From assembly GCA_973895155.1 (NCBI GenBank), contig OZ316895.1:23250001-23314000 (forward strand): a DNA stretch of 64,000 nucleotides. The letters run 5' to 3'. Within the stretch, counting starts at the first letter, position 1, and every line of letters begins with the position of its first letter. Source of the stretch: Marsupella aquatica. Lineage: Eukaryota > Marchantiophyta. Positions 35,224-47,480 of the stretch are shown here, in pieces. Under the pieces are notes generated by a model. The model had not been told where the DNA came from. It made no database searches and saw nothing but the letters and a program-made list of their open reading frames with translations. A program made the position numbers and the translations under genes.

Positions 35224-38200
35224 TTATAAATAATTACAATGCCTTGAAAACTTATTGGAGTCTAATACTTTGGTAAAAGCATCCGTTGGATTAAGCTTTC
35301 CATCAATCTTGACAAGCTCAAACTCATCATCCGATAATGCCTGTCGGATGAAATGATAGCGGACATCAATGTGCTTTACCCTACCATCCATCACCTGATT
35401 CTTGGCAGTGTAAATTGCACTTTGACTGTCACAATGAAGATAGACACAATCTTGTGATAAGCCCATCTCCGTGACAAGCTTTTTCAACCAAATGGTCTCT
35501 GATGCTACCGCTACATACTCGGCATCCATAGTAGACTTTGCAACACACTTTTGGAGAGTAGACTTCCAACTAATGCATCCACCAGCAAGTGTAAATACAT
35601 ATCCAGTTGTTGATCTCCTCTTATCCAGATCACCTGCGTAGTCTGCATCCACATAACCTTGAAGCACTTTCATATTGTTTGAACTTGCATCAAACAATAA
35701 ACCCTTCTTAGTGGAACCTCTGCTGTAGCGCAAAATCCATTTCACTGCTTCCCAATGAACTTTTCCTGGATTTGCCATGTATCTGCTTACCTTGCTAACG
35801 GCATAACCTATGTCTGGTCGGGTGCATACCATGAGATACATTAAACTATCCACAGCACTTTCATAAGGAACTTTGGACATCAAAATTTTTTCTGTCGCAT
35901 CCGATGGACAAAATGCTACAGAAATATTGAAATGCCTTGCCAAAGGAACACTCACAGCCTTAGCATCTGCCATGTTGAATTTTGAGAGTACCTTCTCTGC
36001 ATATCTTTTCTGCGTCAGCCAAAGTTTGGCTTTGTTAACATCCCTGACAATCTCCATGCCTAGGATCCTTTTGGTTGTGCCCAAATCCTTCATCTTAAAC
36101 TCAGAACTGAGTTGGGCCTTAAGCTTATCAACTTCGCCCCTATCCTGTGCTGCAATGAGCATGTCATCCACATAAAGTACAAGCATGACAAGCTTAAAAC
36201 CTGTGTTGTTCACACGCCTGATGTAAACACATGGATCGTACACGCTTCGCACAAATCCAAGCGATTTCAAAAATTCATCAAAATGCTTGTTCCACTGCCT
36301 TGGGCTCTGCTTTAATCCATACAAGGATTTTAGCAACCTGCATACCAAATTTTCCTTGCCCTTTTGCACAAAACCCTCTGGTTGCCTCATGTAAATCACC
36401 TCATCCAATGATCCATATAAGAATGCCGTGACAACATCCATTTGATCTAAAACCAGATCAAATAAAACTACAAGAACACATAGCAAACGTATTGTTGAAT
36501 ACTTTGCTACGGGTGAAAAAACCTCATTGTAGTCTATACCTTTCTGTTGAGTAAAACCCTTGGCTACCAACCGAGCCTTAAATATCTTCTCAGCATCCTC
36601 CGTGGGTCCATCTTTCTTCTTATACACCCACTTGTTGTCAATAGCCTGCTTGTCACTAGGTAGACTTGTAAGTTCCCAAGTCTTGTTATCATGAAGTGAT
36701 TTCATTTCCATGCGCATCGCCACCTGCCACTGTTGCTTCTCCGTAGAAGCTAGGACCTCTCAAAATGAGGATGGATCTCCATCTCTTGTCACCAATGCAT
36801 CAATAGATTCTTCATCCAAATCCACATGATCAGAAGGAAGCCAAGTTCCATACCTTTTCTGGGCTTGACGTTTACAAGTTCATCTTCGCACTGAAGACTC
36901 TGGCTGATCTGATTGTAGTGCGCTTTGCCTTATAGTAGTGTCAACATATTCTTCATTTGACACATCCTCTCCCCTTAAATCCTCTAGAGGAGGATATTGC
37001 TCGTTGTTAGTAGTAGGGAATTGACCTATCTCCCCCTCCTTCAATGATTTGTCTTCATTGAAGGATACATCCCGACTAACAAGTAACTTGCAATCAACTG
37101 GATCCCACAATCGATATCCTTTAACGTCACGCTGATAACCAAGAAAAATGCATTTCTGGGCTCTAGGATCTAGTTTAGTCCTATTGTTGCTAGGAACATG
37201 TGCATATGCTTCACAGCCAAAACTTTAAGCTTTGAATAATCAGCAAATCGATTGTGCCATAGCTCAAAGGGGGTTTTGTAAGTAATTTCCCGACTAGGAG
37301 AGAGATTTACTAGATAAGCAGCTATGTTGACAGCTTTTGCCCAAAAGATTTGTGGCAATTTAGAGTGGCTCAACATGCTCCTTGCTTGCTTCAACAATGT
37401 GCGGTTGAGTTGCTCAACAACACCATTTTGCTCAAGAGTGTACACAGTTGTGAGATGGTGAGTAATTTCTTTATTTGCACAATACGTGTTGAACTCGCCA
37501 GAGGTGTATTCACCACCATTATCTGATCGTAGATATCTCACATTCTTTGCAGTCTGTGTCTCAACTTGAGCTACCCATTGTTTGAAGATGGAAAGCACTT
37601 CAAACTTATGGGCAATGAAATAAATCCAAACAAACTTTGAGTAATCATCGATAAACGATACATAGTATTGTTTGCCTGAATGTGAGGAAACCGGAGCAGG
37701 ACCCCACACATCGGAATGAATATACTCAAGTACAACTTTAGAATGATGAATGGCAGTCGGAAATAGAGTTCTTGTTTTCTTGTCGACAATGCAATGATCA
37801 CAAAAACTCAACTTGCATGCTTGCAATCCTGGTAGGAGATGTCGCTTGTGTAGGATTTCCAAACTTTTTTCACTCATGTGACCAAGCCGAGCATGCCATA
37901 AATTGATTTTCTCCTCCTGAGATGTGACCAAATTGACTTCGGCAAGAAGTGTGGTGCCTTTCAAGACATAGATGTTTCTTTTCTTCTTGCCAATAAAAAT
38001 TTCAGTTGATCCATGTGTGACTGTTAACACCCCATCAATTGCACTCCATTGATAACCCTTCGCATCCAAGTAGCCAAGAGAAATCAAATTCTTACACATT
38101 TCTGGAATGTGTCTAAAATTTGATAGAGTACAGTACTTGCCACTGGGTAGTTGAATCTTTACGGATCCAATCCCTAAAACTTTGCAAGAATGATTATTTC

Positions 38201-39239
38201 CCATCAAAATAGATCCGTTGATAGGAGTGTAGGATGAGAAAAGTTCACGCATATAGCACATGTGATACGAGCAAGCGGAATCCAAGATCCATTGACAATC
38301 CTCAACTTGGGAAGTGGTACACAATGAAAATCCTTCACTATCCTCTTCTCGAACAACTACTTGGGCTGAAGAACCGACAACTTCCTTGAATGTGTCTTTG
38401 ATGCGACAATCCTTCTTCATGTGGCCCACTTTGTCACACTTCCAACACTTTATCTCACGAGTAGACTTGGATGTTGATTTGAATCGAGATCTAGATCTGG
38501 ATCTAAACCTCCTCCTACCAAAAGATCGGTCGTGGAACCTTCCTCGCTCCATGGGAAGTGGGTTAAACCTTTTGTTTTCATAAGATGGCTCCCTTGATTT
38601 GCCTCTTTCTATCAACAGTGCTGTTGATGATGAGGTTGAGGTAGGATGAGCTGAAGAAATCAGCTTAGACTGCATGTCATCGATCAACTGGGCACTCACC
38701 ACATCATTGTAGGATATAGTTGTCTTATCACAGAATAGAAGAACTCGAGACAAAGATTGGTATGAAGGTGGTAGTGAGCTCAAGAGTTGTAAGGCTTTCT
38801 TTTCTTCGCTCAAATGCTCCCCCAAATTCTCTAGGTCAACCACAAGATCATTGAACTGATCGATATGATCTTGAATCTTGACTCCATCAGCCATTTTGAA
38901 TTGCATGAGCTTCAGGCTTGCATACATTCGGTTTGACATCTCCTTCTTGTAGTACTTGTTGCACAATGCTTGAAACAAGTCCGTCACCGTTTGTGTTGCT
39001 TTTTCCTCGAACTGCTTCTTCACATGGTTTTTCAAGTACATGCCAACAATACTTACCGCTTGATCCTGGAGATCATGCCAATCATCATCTTCCATCTCCT
39101 TGGGTTGAGATCTTAGTACCTTGCCTAGGCCCATCGCCCTAAGTGCATCCCTCATGTTACGTTCCCACATTGTATAGTCCATCCGACCATCAAATTTTTC
39201 CACCTCAAACCTTTGACCTCCAATCCTAGTAGTCGCCAT
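35224..39239 (-). pseudogene. copia gag-pol polyprotein, broken by one frameshift and two stops
   Basis: From ATG 39239 the frame encodes gag, with the zinc knuckle CWKCDKVGHMKKDCR (CX2CX4HX4C). Protease follows, with the active-site region WILDSACSYHMC, then integrase: the HHCC finger LWHARLGH...CDHC, then D (SDVWG), D (RSDNGGEY) and E (GVVEQLNRT). Near 37219-37222 a one-base loss in a T run (sense) shifts the frame and the first part stops at 37170. The proper frame continues to a TGA at 36882-36880, then a second TGA at 36762-36760. After that comes an intact stretch to 35224 with reverse transcriptase (YVDDMLIAA) and RNase H (GYVDADYAGD, then CVAKSTMDAEYVA). The protease has DSA where copia normally has DSG, probably another defect. 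It resembles the Tnt1-like plant group. Confidence 0.93.
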
Positions 39240-40314
39240 CGCTGGAATGCCAAATGTAGTGTGGAGTCGCCTTCCGACAAGAAATAAAAGTCGAATGCTC
39301 AGATGTGGGGTGTGAAAATAAGGCCAAAATTGAAAGTTGGTGAATTTTGAAACTGATCACTCCTATGTGTAGCCCACAAGGTAACGCTCCGAATTCTGAA
39401 AACAGTTTATCAAATGGACTCTCGAGTGCCGAGAATTTTTACTCCGACCGGAGGGGGGTAAAAGATGAAATAATTACCCCTCGAGGGAATCTCTTATGCC
39501 AAAGATTCCACTAGTATACTTTTCAGAATTGAACGCACCAATACTTGCCTAGCTTCCCCAAGTACGCCTCTCCAAAGGTTGAAGTTGATCCGATTTTATT
39601 TGCCGCTCAGAGGCTTAAATTTCCGCGAGAAGATTCCGCGGCAAATAAAATTCCGTGGCAAATATTCCGCGGACGCGCGAGGAGGTAAAAATTTTATTTG
39701 TCGGGGAAGTCGCAACTACTCGCGGCAGAAAGTACCCCTTGACGGATTCACTTAAATTCCCATCTCAGTTTTTGACGAAATCCAATTCTGATTTCAGATT
39801 CAGAAACTAGACTTCGAGGGCATCAAGATTGATATAAAGAACTCGCAAAACGGTGGAGTAACGAGGGAGAAACAATTCGGTGAAAGTGACTGATATTAAG
39901 TTATCCGCCATAGCCAAAATTTTGAGCTCAAAAAACGAGAATTGAAATTAAGATTGCTTCTCAACCGTTTGACGGAATTCAATGATGTTGATATCGAAAT
40001 GTCTAGAAAGACAAAGGCGCTCAAGCGTATCTCAGTTTCAAGTCCCGATAGAACAATCAAAAAGACTGATCTGAGAAATTGACCTTATCTCTTGCCCGAT
40101 AACGTAAATTGAAAACCGTCACTTACAATTGTTTCCGTTTCTGACCTCAGGTCTTCATTGCTTCACTGAAATGAGCCCCTGGTTGTGTGCTCCACACTTG
40201 TGAGAAGATTGAGTCCGATCTTCTTTCAATAGCTCCGCTTCGAAGAGGAAATCATCCGTTGTTTGCTTTGCTTGAAGCAAGTTCTATGGAGTTTCTAATC
40301 GACTGAAAAAACCT
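39240..40314 (-). other. Long untranslated leader of the copia element, with hairpin
   Basis: About 1.1 kb lies between the primer-binding site and the gag ATG, longer than the short leaders I expect in most plant copia elements. It has no open frame. It contains a perfect 14-bp inverted repeat, attttatttgccgc (39593-39606) and gcggcaaataaaat (39638-39651), with a 31-base loop. Further partial copies of the arm are nearby. Confidence 0.75.
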
Positions 40315-40328
40315 GAGCTCTGATACCA
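40315..40328 (-). other. Primer-binding site of the copia element
   Basis: On the minus strand tggtatcagagctc lies two bases inside the 5' LTR. This is the standard plant copia site complementary to the 3' end of initiator tRNA-Met. Confidence 0.93.
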
Positions 40329-40330
40329 AT

Positions 40331-40654
40331 TGTGGGGAGAAATCAGATCAGGAAAAACACTCCAAACATACACGTGTTCAATAGTTACGTGGTTTGCCTC
40401 AAGGTTGGCTACGTCCACGGGAAGACCAAGTTTTATTAATGGTTATGTGTCTACTCATGCATCACCATAGCTCTCATCTCTTCAAGCTCTCATCTCTTGC
40501 TGTATCACTGTGTTCTCTCTTGAGAACTCTCTTGTATGTTCTCACACCACATACAAGTTGAAGAGATAAGGACCAATCTCTTCAACTAGGGTTTACTCTA
40601 ACCCTAGTTAATATACTAACCATAGTTCAACCCAAGACTGAGTTAACCTCTACA
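40331..40654 (-). repeat. 5' LTR of the copia element
   Basis: 324 bp, with six differences from the other LTR, all in the left 190 bp of the plus-strand orientation. It ends ctctaca and is followed by the cagcc target duplication. Confidence 0.96.
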
Positions 40655-40659
40655 CAGCC
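40655..40659. repeat. Target-site duplication of the copia element (right)
   Basis: cagcc directly after the 5' LTR, identical to 34692-34696. Confidence 0.95.
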
Positions 40660-42009
40660 CTCACCTTACTCGCCTTGCCTTGCCATCTGTGCCTTACCCT
40701 TGCTAATTGTGCAATGGACAGGTATTGGGCTTGGAATCAACTAAACTTATAGGAACTATATTGATGTCTTTGCTATGCACCAATTCGGAGCATAGCAAAA
40801 GAGTCTCTGCGTGCAAGCAAGTTGAGACAGGATTGGGAACCTGGGTTACCCCACTAACCCCGCCGCAATTCTTTGAAAGAAGTTTTTCATATCACCATAA
40901 CACCATCAATCTGATACACAGGTGCCAAACTTTGATCCCGATAGAGTTCAGCACACGGCTAGTAAGCTGTAATACCATCGCAACACATCTCTAAGCATGG
41001 TTGCACAGACAAACAACTGGGATTTAATGTGTTTTACTTGACATTCCTACACCTAATAACAATTTTTTTGCATTTCAAAAATTATATGTTTAACCTTAGA
41101 TACACAGGATGGTCATGGCTGGGACCAGCATTTTTCTAGTGGAAAAGTCAAGCAAAGCTCCACCCGCACTGAAAAGTCTTTACCATATTTTTTTTAAATG
41201 TTGTTCTTTGTCTTTGCTTTGCCAGTAAGTTTCCCACCACCTTGCCACAGACCCCACTGGCAAGAATCTGACGGCTGTCTTCAAATCTAGGCAAATCTAA
41301 GTGACGTAAATTAATAGAGTAAGACTAGATAAGCATTGTCTCCTTCACCCAAGCTAACATTTATCACCTTGGCGAACAAGGAAAAACCTTAAAATTTATG
41401 CTGGTTGGGACCCGTGTTCTCACACTTCCAGGATATGTCCAAGGATGGTTTCCCATTTTACAAAAAGGAGTCTCTCGTGGTCAACGGTCAAGCCTAGTTC
41501 TTGGAACTTGTATTATAATAGCAGCGCCAGTATGCACATGTTATATATTCTTGTAGCAATTTAAATATAAATTGGAGAATGCATCCCTACAGTAGTTGTT
41601 TAGTTCCATTGCCTGCCCTTGCACCTCCATTGACACCAACATTTCTCTTTTAACAACTTGAGATGACTATTGTGTGGTCACTAAGGGATCAATGGCCCTG
41701 GCATTATATGCTAAGAAACTAAGTTTCTGGTAAACTAATTGACATCTAACACAAATAGCCTGTTTTAAAATAGACATTATGTGCTTAACATTGACCATGT
41801 CTTCTTTTTTCTTACATTGACCATGTTGTTGGTGGGACCTTGGAAGTCATTGGTGGAGCTAGAGGTGATCATGTGCAATGGAGAGATTAACCCCTGGAGC
41901 AAAACATTTGAACTGTTCATTGCGTACTTTGAGCAAAGTATTATAAAGGCTATGAGCCCATATTCCTCACCATTTAAGTATCACTTTGTACATTGGATAT
42001 TAAATATTT

Positions 42010-42355
42010 TGCAGTTTCAAGGAGTAAGTTGCTTTGTTGTCACAAAAAACACAGACAATAAGCATCCACAACCCAAGGGATATACTTGATGGACCCCCAA
42101 ATTGAAAGTGTTGTTTGTTGGACCCCCTGAGTGATCCAGGCGGTTCAGGGACTAAGTTGCTTTGTTGTCATCAAAGCACAGACAATTCGCATCCACAACC
42201 CGAGCGATAAACTTGATGGACCCCCCAAATTGAAAGTGTTGTTTGTTGGACCCCATGATTGATCCAGACCGTTCATAGACCCTAAATTAACGTATTCAAA
42301 ATCTCACGGGACCTCATGGGGTCCATCAACTATATCACCTTGCAGGAGAAATATA
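42010..42355. mobile_element. Diverged MITE-like element with internal tandem duplication
   Basis: Two tandem copies (about 42012-42145 and 42146-42282) share taagttgctttgttgtca, gcatccacaaccc, acttgatggacccccc and aaattgaaagtgttgtttgt. The right end, ggggtccatcaactatatca, is the inverted partner of the left ataaacttgatggaccccc. The layout (inverted ends plus gatccagaccgttcat in the middle) matches the Mutator-type MITE at 50074-50242, so it is the same family, diverged. No target duplication was found. Confidence 0.65.
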
Positions 42356-42944
42356 TATACCAACATCCAGATATAGACACCTGGCTAAACTGCAGGTGTT
42401 AACATCTCTTGGCAGACTTAGGCGTTTCCGCAAAACTTGGAGGCTAGAAACCCACTTTTACATTGTGCCCGAAAAGATATTTGTGATAGCAGGCTCTAGT
42501 GGGAGCTGATTTTTAGCGACATCTCCATTTCGAGCCAAGGGAATTGGCTCTTTTTGGCCTCATCATAAGCAGCTTGGGACCACATTTCCAGCAAGTCTAA
42601 CAGCTCTAGCTTTCATGAATAATTGAGAGTTATAAATTTCTAAAGATCATTCCCTTCACTCACTGTCCACTTTAGACAGTTTATGTGCAGCTAACTTTGA
42701 TATTTATTATCTCCTTTGATATCTGATGGAATCCTATTTTCTTGGGTTTGTTAGAAATGGCTAGGAAAGATCTTTCCAACAAACCTGTATGGCCCAATTT
42801 CAATGAGAACTGAGAGAACTAAAAATTCTCAAAGAAGAGCTACAAATTTTCAGAGATGAGGTCTCCTTCTCTTGCCACATTTCACTCATCTGTGTAATTT
42901 TTACCATACGAGCAAAAGGAGAGTTGTTCTGCAGTCCAGAAAAG

Positions 42945-43160
42945 AAGGGATGTATAAGTCAGAAATTGTATGACAAAAGACATTTATAGGGAAGGAGACA
43001 AAAGTAGATGATGAGCCACTCAAACTCTTTTCCAAATGACAAGAAAAATACATGTTCCAGGGAAGGAGAGGAGACATGCATAGGTCAGAAATATCATTAC
43101 AAAAGTATTTTTCCAGGAACGTGGTCAGACGCCACTGATGAGCCACTCATAAGAAAAATA
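42945..43160. repeat. Direct duplication, ~115 bp
   Basis: Both halves carry ggtcagaaat / agtcagaaat, a poly-A-flanked acaaaag, gaaggaga and gatgagccactca. The copies differ by indels. Confidence 0.6.
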
Positions 43161-43208
43161 AAATAGCTGGCCTTACCCAGTAAACGACAGTGCTGAGGGA
43201 GACTTTGA

Positions 43209-43640
43209 CCTGCCCGTTCCTTGCCTTTCTCCCCAGATTCTCTGCCCGACCCTTTCCCTTTCGTGTGCAGTGCTGCCCTGCCCTGACCTGCCCGTTCCTT
43301 GCCTAACTCCCCGGATTCTCTGCCCGACCCTTTCCCTTTCGTGTGCAGTGCTGCCCTGCCCTGACCTGCCCGTTCCTTGCCTAACTCCCCGGATTCTCTG
43401 CCCGAACCTTTCCTTTTCTTGTGCAGTGCTGCCCACCACTTGCTGCCCTGCCTTGACCTGCCCGTTCCTTGCCTATCTCCCCGGATTCTCTGCCCGAACC
43501 TTCCCTTTTCTTGTGCAGTGCTGCCCGTCACTTGGCTGCCCTGCCCGACCCTGCCCATTCCTTGCCTTCCTCCCCGGATTCTCTGCCCGAACCTTTCCCT
43601 TTCTTGTACAGTGCTGCCCACCACTTGCTGCTCTGCCCGG
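43209..43640. repeat. GC-rich tandem repeat, five units of 78-93 bp
   Basis: Units start at 43209, 43287, 43365, 43457 and 43550. Each has cctgcccgttccttgcc, then ctccccggattctctgcccg, then a ctttccctttc stretch and gtgcagtgctgccc. Periods are 78, 78, 92 and 93 bp; the longer ones carry an extra accacttgctgc-type piece. All long frames here on both strands, including the 251-residue minus-strand frame 43097-43852, are translations of the repeat. Confidence 0.88.
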
Positions 43641-45029
43641 CCCTGCCCGGCGCGGCAGGCTAGCACCAAAGCCCCACTGACCGTACGGTACTGAACAGGG
43701 GCGTCCACTGTACCTCGACTGGACCATAATTGGTGCTTTTTTTTGTCCCGGTAACAAGGAATAAAATAAAGTGTAGAGTACAGGAGGAGTACAGGAGGAG
43801 TCCAGTAAGTAATATATTGAGCGGGCTGCCCTGCTCTGCTGGTTCGCATCACGTCTCAACCAGGACCCCTCCCTTTCGCAACCCCTCTGGTCTGGTCTGG
43901 TCTCGATCGCCCTCACTGTCTTCCCGTGACCTCGCTCTTCACACTCCCCTTGTGATTGACTAGGAATCTTTACCCTTCTATGCAATTTACCCCATAGTGC
44001 ACCCGGTTTTTTGTTTTCCTTCTTCTTCTTGAAAGGAATCCTTTACTCATGAGAAAAGTAAAATACCCTAAAAAACATGGAGTAAAAAGGCCAGATCAGA
44101 AAAGATCAAGGACCAAACAATCACCCAGAGATCAAATGCGTCCAATCCTGAGGACAAGGGTAAAACCAGTAACTAAAGTGGAATGTAACAACATGTCACC
44201 CACACTATAAAAAACCGAAAACGTAAATCCAAGGGCTAGCTCAGCCCCAAAGAACAGAGAGAGAAAACAACAATCACTGAATACTGAGCAACTGTCTCAA
44301 GGCGAAAATCCAATATGGACTAGCCATCTGCAAAGGAAGCAGAGAACCTAACATACTAACCACCTTGTCACACGACATAAAAACAAAAGTGGAACAAAGT
44401 GACCAAGGATCGAGAATTTAGGGAGGGTCAAAAGCCCAGAGAGGTTTGTAGTCTACAAGGAATTTGCCATCCTTCATACAATTCAGTCCCCGATATAGTC
44501 CACCCGGTTTTTGGTCTTGTGCTTGGGAGGTTTTTTCCCAAAGCAGACCCATCCAACCTGCCTTGGGGGCCTCACTCCAAGAATGTCTCATATCATGCAC
44601 AAAGTTTTAGATGATATAGGAACATTCAATTATTTTTTACTATTTTCCTCCCCTATTTTTACAAAAAGATGCGCTGAATATTTCCAAACTTGGTACTAAA
44701 AACACTTATAATTCTCATAATTTTTGGAATTAAATTGAAACACACCTAATGTTCTTGAACACAAATATTACATTCTCTTGCCCAATCAAATTTCAAAAAA
44801 GAAACCACACTTATTTGCGTAACATGGGTCAGAAGAAAAACAGTGAGGACCCCGGGCATCCAACAGAGGGTAGATGATATAGGTTTTTTTTATCAATAGG
44901 AGTTTAGGTTTTGCTTGTTGTTGTGCAGGGTGGGCTTTTGCTAGGGACTCTTGGGATCCTGCTTGGGATTTTTTAGCTATTTGGTCCTCCTAGGGTTGTA
45001 CCTTGTTTTGTCCCCCTTGGTTGAGTCTC

Positions 45030-47290
45030 AACAATAGATAGAGTCTACAAATAAATCTATCAGAGAAGGTCATGAATTTAGACCTATCAGTAAAGGTCAT
45101 GAAGTGTTTGGTGCAACTTTAGCAAAAGAATTGAAATAAAAAATTGTAAAAAAGTAAGTTATAGTGCATCCAATGAATTTCAAATAACCGCATTGGTGAA
45201 CACCAGTGGAGGCAAAGAGAATTCAGGCACAAAGGCCAAGGCACACATCAACATAGTGCCACGACACCAAATCTCACATAGACCCAAGAACACCAAAAAC
45301 ACAGCCTCAAGCTGGTATTGGACCAGGGCAGACCAACCCAAACATGGACATGAAAGAAGCCACAACCAAATCCTGTGTCCTCACCGCCTACCCAGCAGAT
45401 GACACTAAGGGCAGTCTTGCATGTGCTACAAAATTGACCCTTCATTCACTCATTTTCACCTTATCATTGAGCGAGTGCTTCATGCCTGACCCATCTCCCT
45501 AGGCAGGCCTGACGGCAGCATTTGAGGAAATCTAAGGGCAAGGGCCGCAACTTTTTCAGCCCTTTCCTTCAAGACCTTCAAATTTTATAACAAACAAAGT
45601 ACTTCACTTTACAAGAACAAATCACACATATAATTTTATAGGGATTTTGTATACAAGCAAAATCTACATTTTTCTTGCATGTTAGGGAATGTAGAGTGCC
45701 GGAATTCCAACTACTATCACATGCAAGACAGCCCCAAGCCAGGCTATAAAAAGTCCCAAAGTAACAACAATTGTTGTACAGGTTTTGGGACAATTTCTCA
45801 TAGTGGCTCTCTTTGTCATTTCAGTGATTTCAGTCACCATCTGGTCCAAGATCCTGGCCTTTTGCACACTCATTGTATGTCAGAGTAGCATGAATGGTCA
45901 CAACAACTCCATGAAAAATGATGTGGAAAGGGATTTGTTAACTTGAAACATGCATTATCATCGCTCAATCCAGATGTCGCTAACCATCTTGCAAATGAGA
46001 AGGAGGAAGCCAGGGAATTTTGTGACTAAGTAGGAGTATCAATCTTCCCAAAGAACAAGCAGCTGACAACCTTGTTCAAACTGGTGTCCATGGCAAAGTC
46101 TTGTTCAAAATTAAAAAGCTTTAGCGCACCATCCTGCCTTGTACAATTCATAGAGTCTATAAAGAGTGCAGCGCATATATCTGCCAAAAGGTCATGCAGT
46201 TATAAACCTATCCATTAAGGTTATGAAATTTGTAGTGCAACTTTAGCAAAAGTTTCACAAGGAATACCTATGGCATACCATTCTGCCTTTGCAATTGATA
46301 GAGTCTACAAATAGTGTAGCATATACATATATCCGTAACGGTCATGAAACTCAGTCTACACCTATGCATAAAGGTGATGACATTTTTGGTGCAAATTTAC
46401 CAAAACATTGAAAATGAGAAACTATGGCGCACCATTCTGGCTTTGGCGATTGGTAGTGTCTACAAAGAGACTAGCGTATAATATACACAGGTTATTGCCA
46501 AATAGCAAAATTCAAAATGCCAAACTGGGAGACAAGATCCCATAGGCAAGAGACCCAAAAAAGCTTTCCAATGAAACCACAAAACAACCTTTTTTAATAG
46601 ATCTGTGGTATCAAATAGTACATTGCAAAAAGTTGGATTGAGTTTTCCAGACAATTGCAACTGTTCAAAGTTATTTAGTCTCAAAATGTTTTACACATCT
46701 GACTTGTTCATAGTTATACAGTCCACACTCCACTTGTGATGATTTGGACTCGTACTGGACTCACTCCCACTCTCCTTTAGCATGTGCTAGCATTGGAAAG
46801 GCTTTTGTGGGTTTTGGCTTTGTATTTCTGAGAGCATGTTTTAAGATGCATACGCTTTGAGTGAATTTTGCAATGACCCGTCAATCTAGGCATATGTAGT
46901 TCAAAGTACAAATTAATTATTATACAAAACTAAAATGGCCCAAAAGACTGGTATTTCAATTTATTCTTTGTTTACACACTTAATTGCATGACCTTAACTC
47001 CATCTTTTCTTATTTGTTGTTTCTCAGAAAACTCACTAAAGCTCACAAGCATTGATGTTCCCTCTAAGTTGTGCTAAAGCCCTTGTTATGGGGGCATTAT
47101 TTCCCACAATGCCCTCTAACCAGGAAGTTACCCTATTCATTTTGTCCTTTGAGATTAATAGAGTCTACAAAGATAAGTACTGTAGCATATATACGTGTAT
47201 ACATCGCACTCCCAAAGAGCAAAAATGCCACACTACGAGAAAAAATCTCAAAGGTAGAAGACCCAATGAAGGATATACAATTCTTTTAAA
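45030..47290. repeat. Dispersed ~150-bp repeat, about five degenerate copies
   Basis: The core gatagagtctacaaa appears near 45035, 46151, 46300, 46455 (degenerate) and 47158. Around it are recurring pieces gcgcaccattctgcctttg, gtagcatatac, aaggtcatgaaat and gtgcaactttagcaaaa. The copies at 46110-46560 are nearly tandem. Confidence 0.75.
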
Positions 47291-47480
47291 AACATTTTTT
47301 AAATAAAACCCCTAACCAATCTAATTTGCTACTTAGGTTTGTGGCATCAAACAGACAAATACAAGATACGTTGCAAACCGTGTTGGATTGAATTTTCTGG
47401 TCAGTCACGGCTGTTCATATTTGTGTAGTTGCAAAAACATTCTACACATCACATCTCACTCATTGATAATTATACAGTTG
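46440..47480. repeat. Diverged ~280-bp direct duplication
   Basis: About 46440-46730 and 47140-47480 share, in the same order, agagcaaaaatgcc-like, agaagacccaa, tttgtggcatcaaa, gttggattgaattttc, actgttca, and acattttacacatc / acattctacacatc followed by atagttatacagt. Confidence 0.7.

Larger units (their letters stand above)
34697..40654 (-). mobile_element. Ty1/copia LTR retrotransposon, full length (5958 bp), coding-defective
   Basis: Flanked by identical 5-bp duplications (cagcc). In sense (minus) orientation it has a 5' LTR (40654-40331), a primer-binding site, a leader of about 1.1 kb, a single gag-pol frame, a polypurine tract and a 3' LTR (35020-34697). The domain order protease-integrase-reverse transcriptase-RNase H defines Ty1/copia (Pseudoviridae-like). 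The two 324-bp LTRs differ at 6 sites (five transitions, one transversion), about 1.9 percent, so the insertion is fairly recent. It is not able to make its full polyprotein because of one frameshift and two stop codons. Confidence 0.96.
40660..43200. other. Intergenic region, no recognisable gene
   Basis: Only short frames. It contains a duplicated MITE-like sequence (42010-42355) and a ~115-bp direct duplication (about 42945-43160, sharing aggtcagaaat and gatgagccactc). Confidence 0.5.

Noticed and set aside
43097-43985. 251- and 170-residue minus-strand frames and several plus frames
   Set aside because: They translate a tandem repeat whose periods are multiples of three; no non-repeat coding signal.
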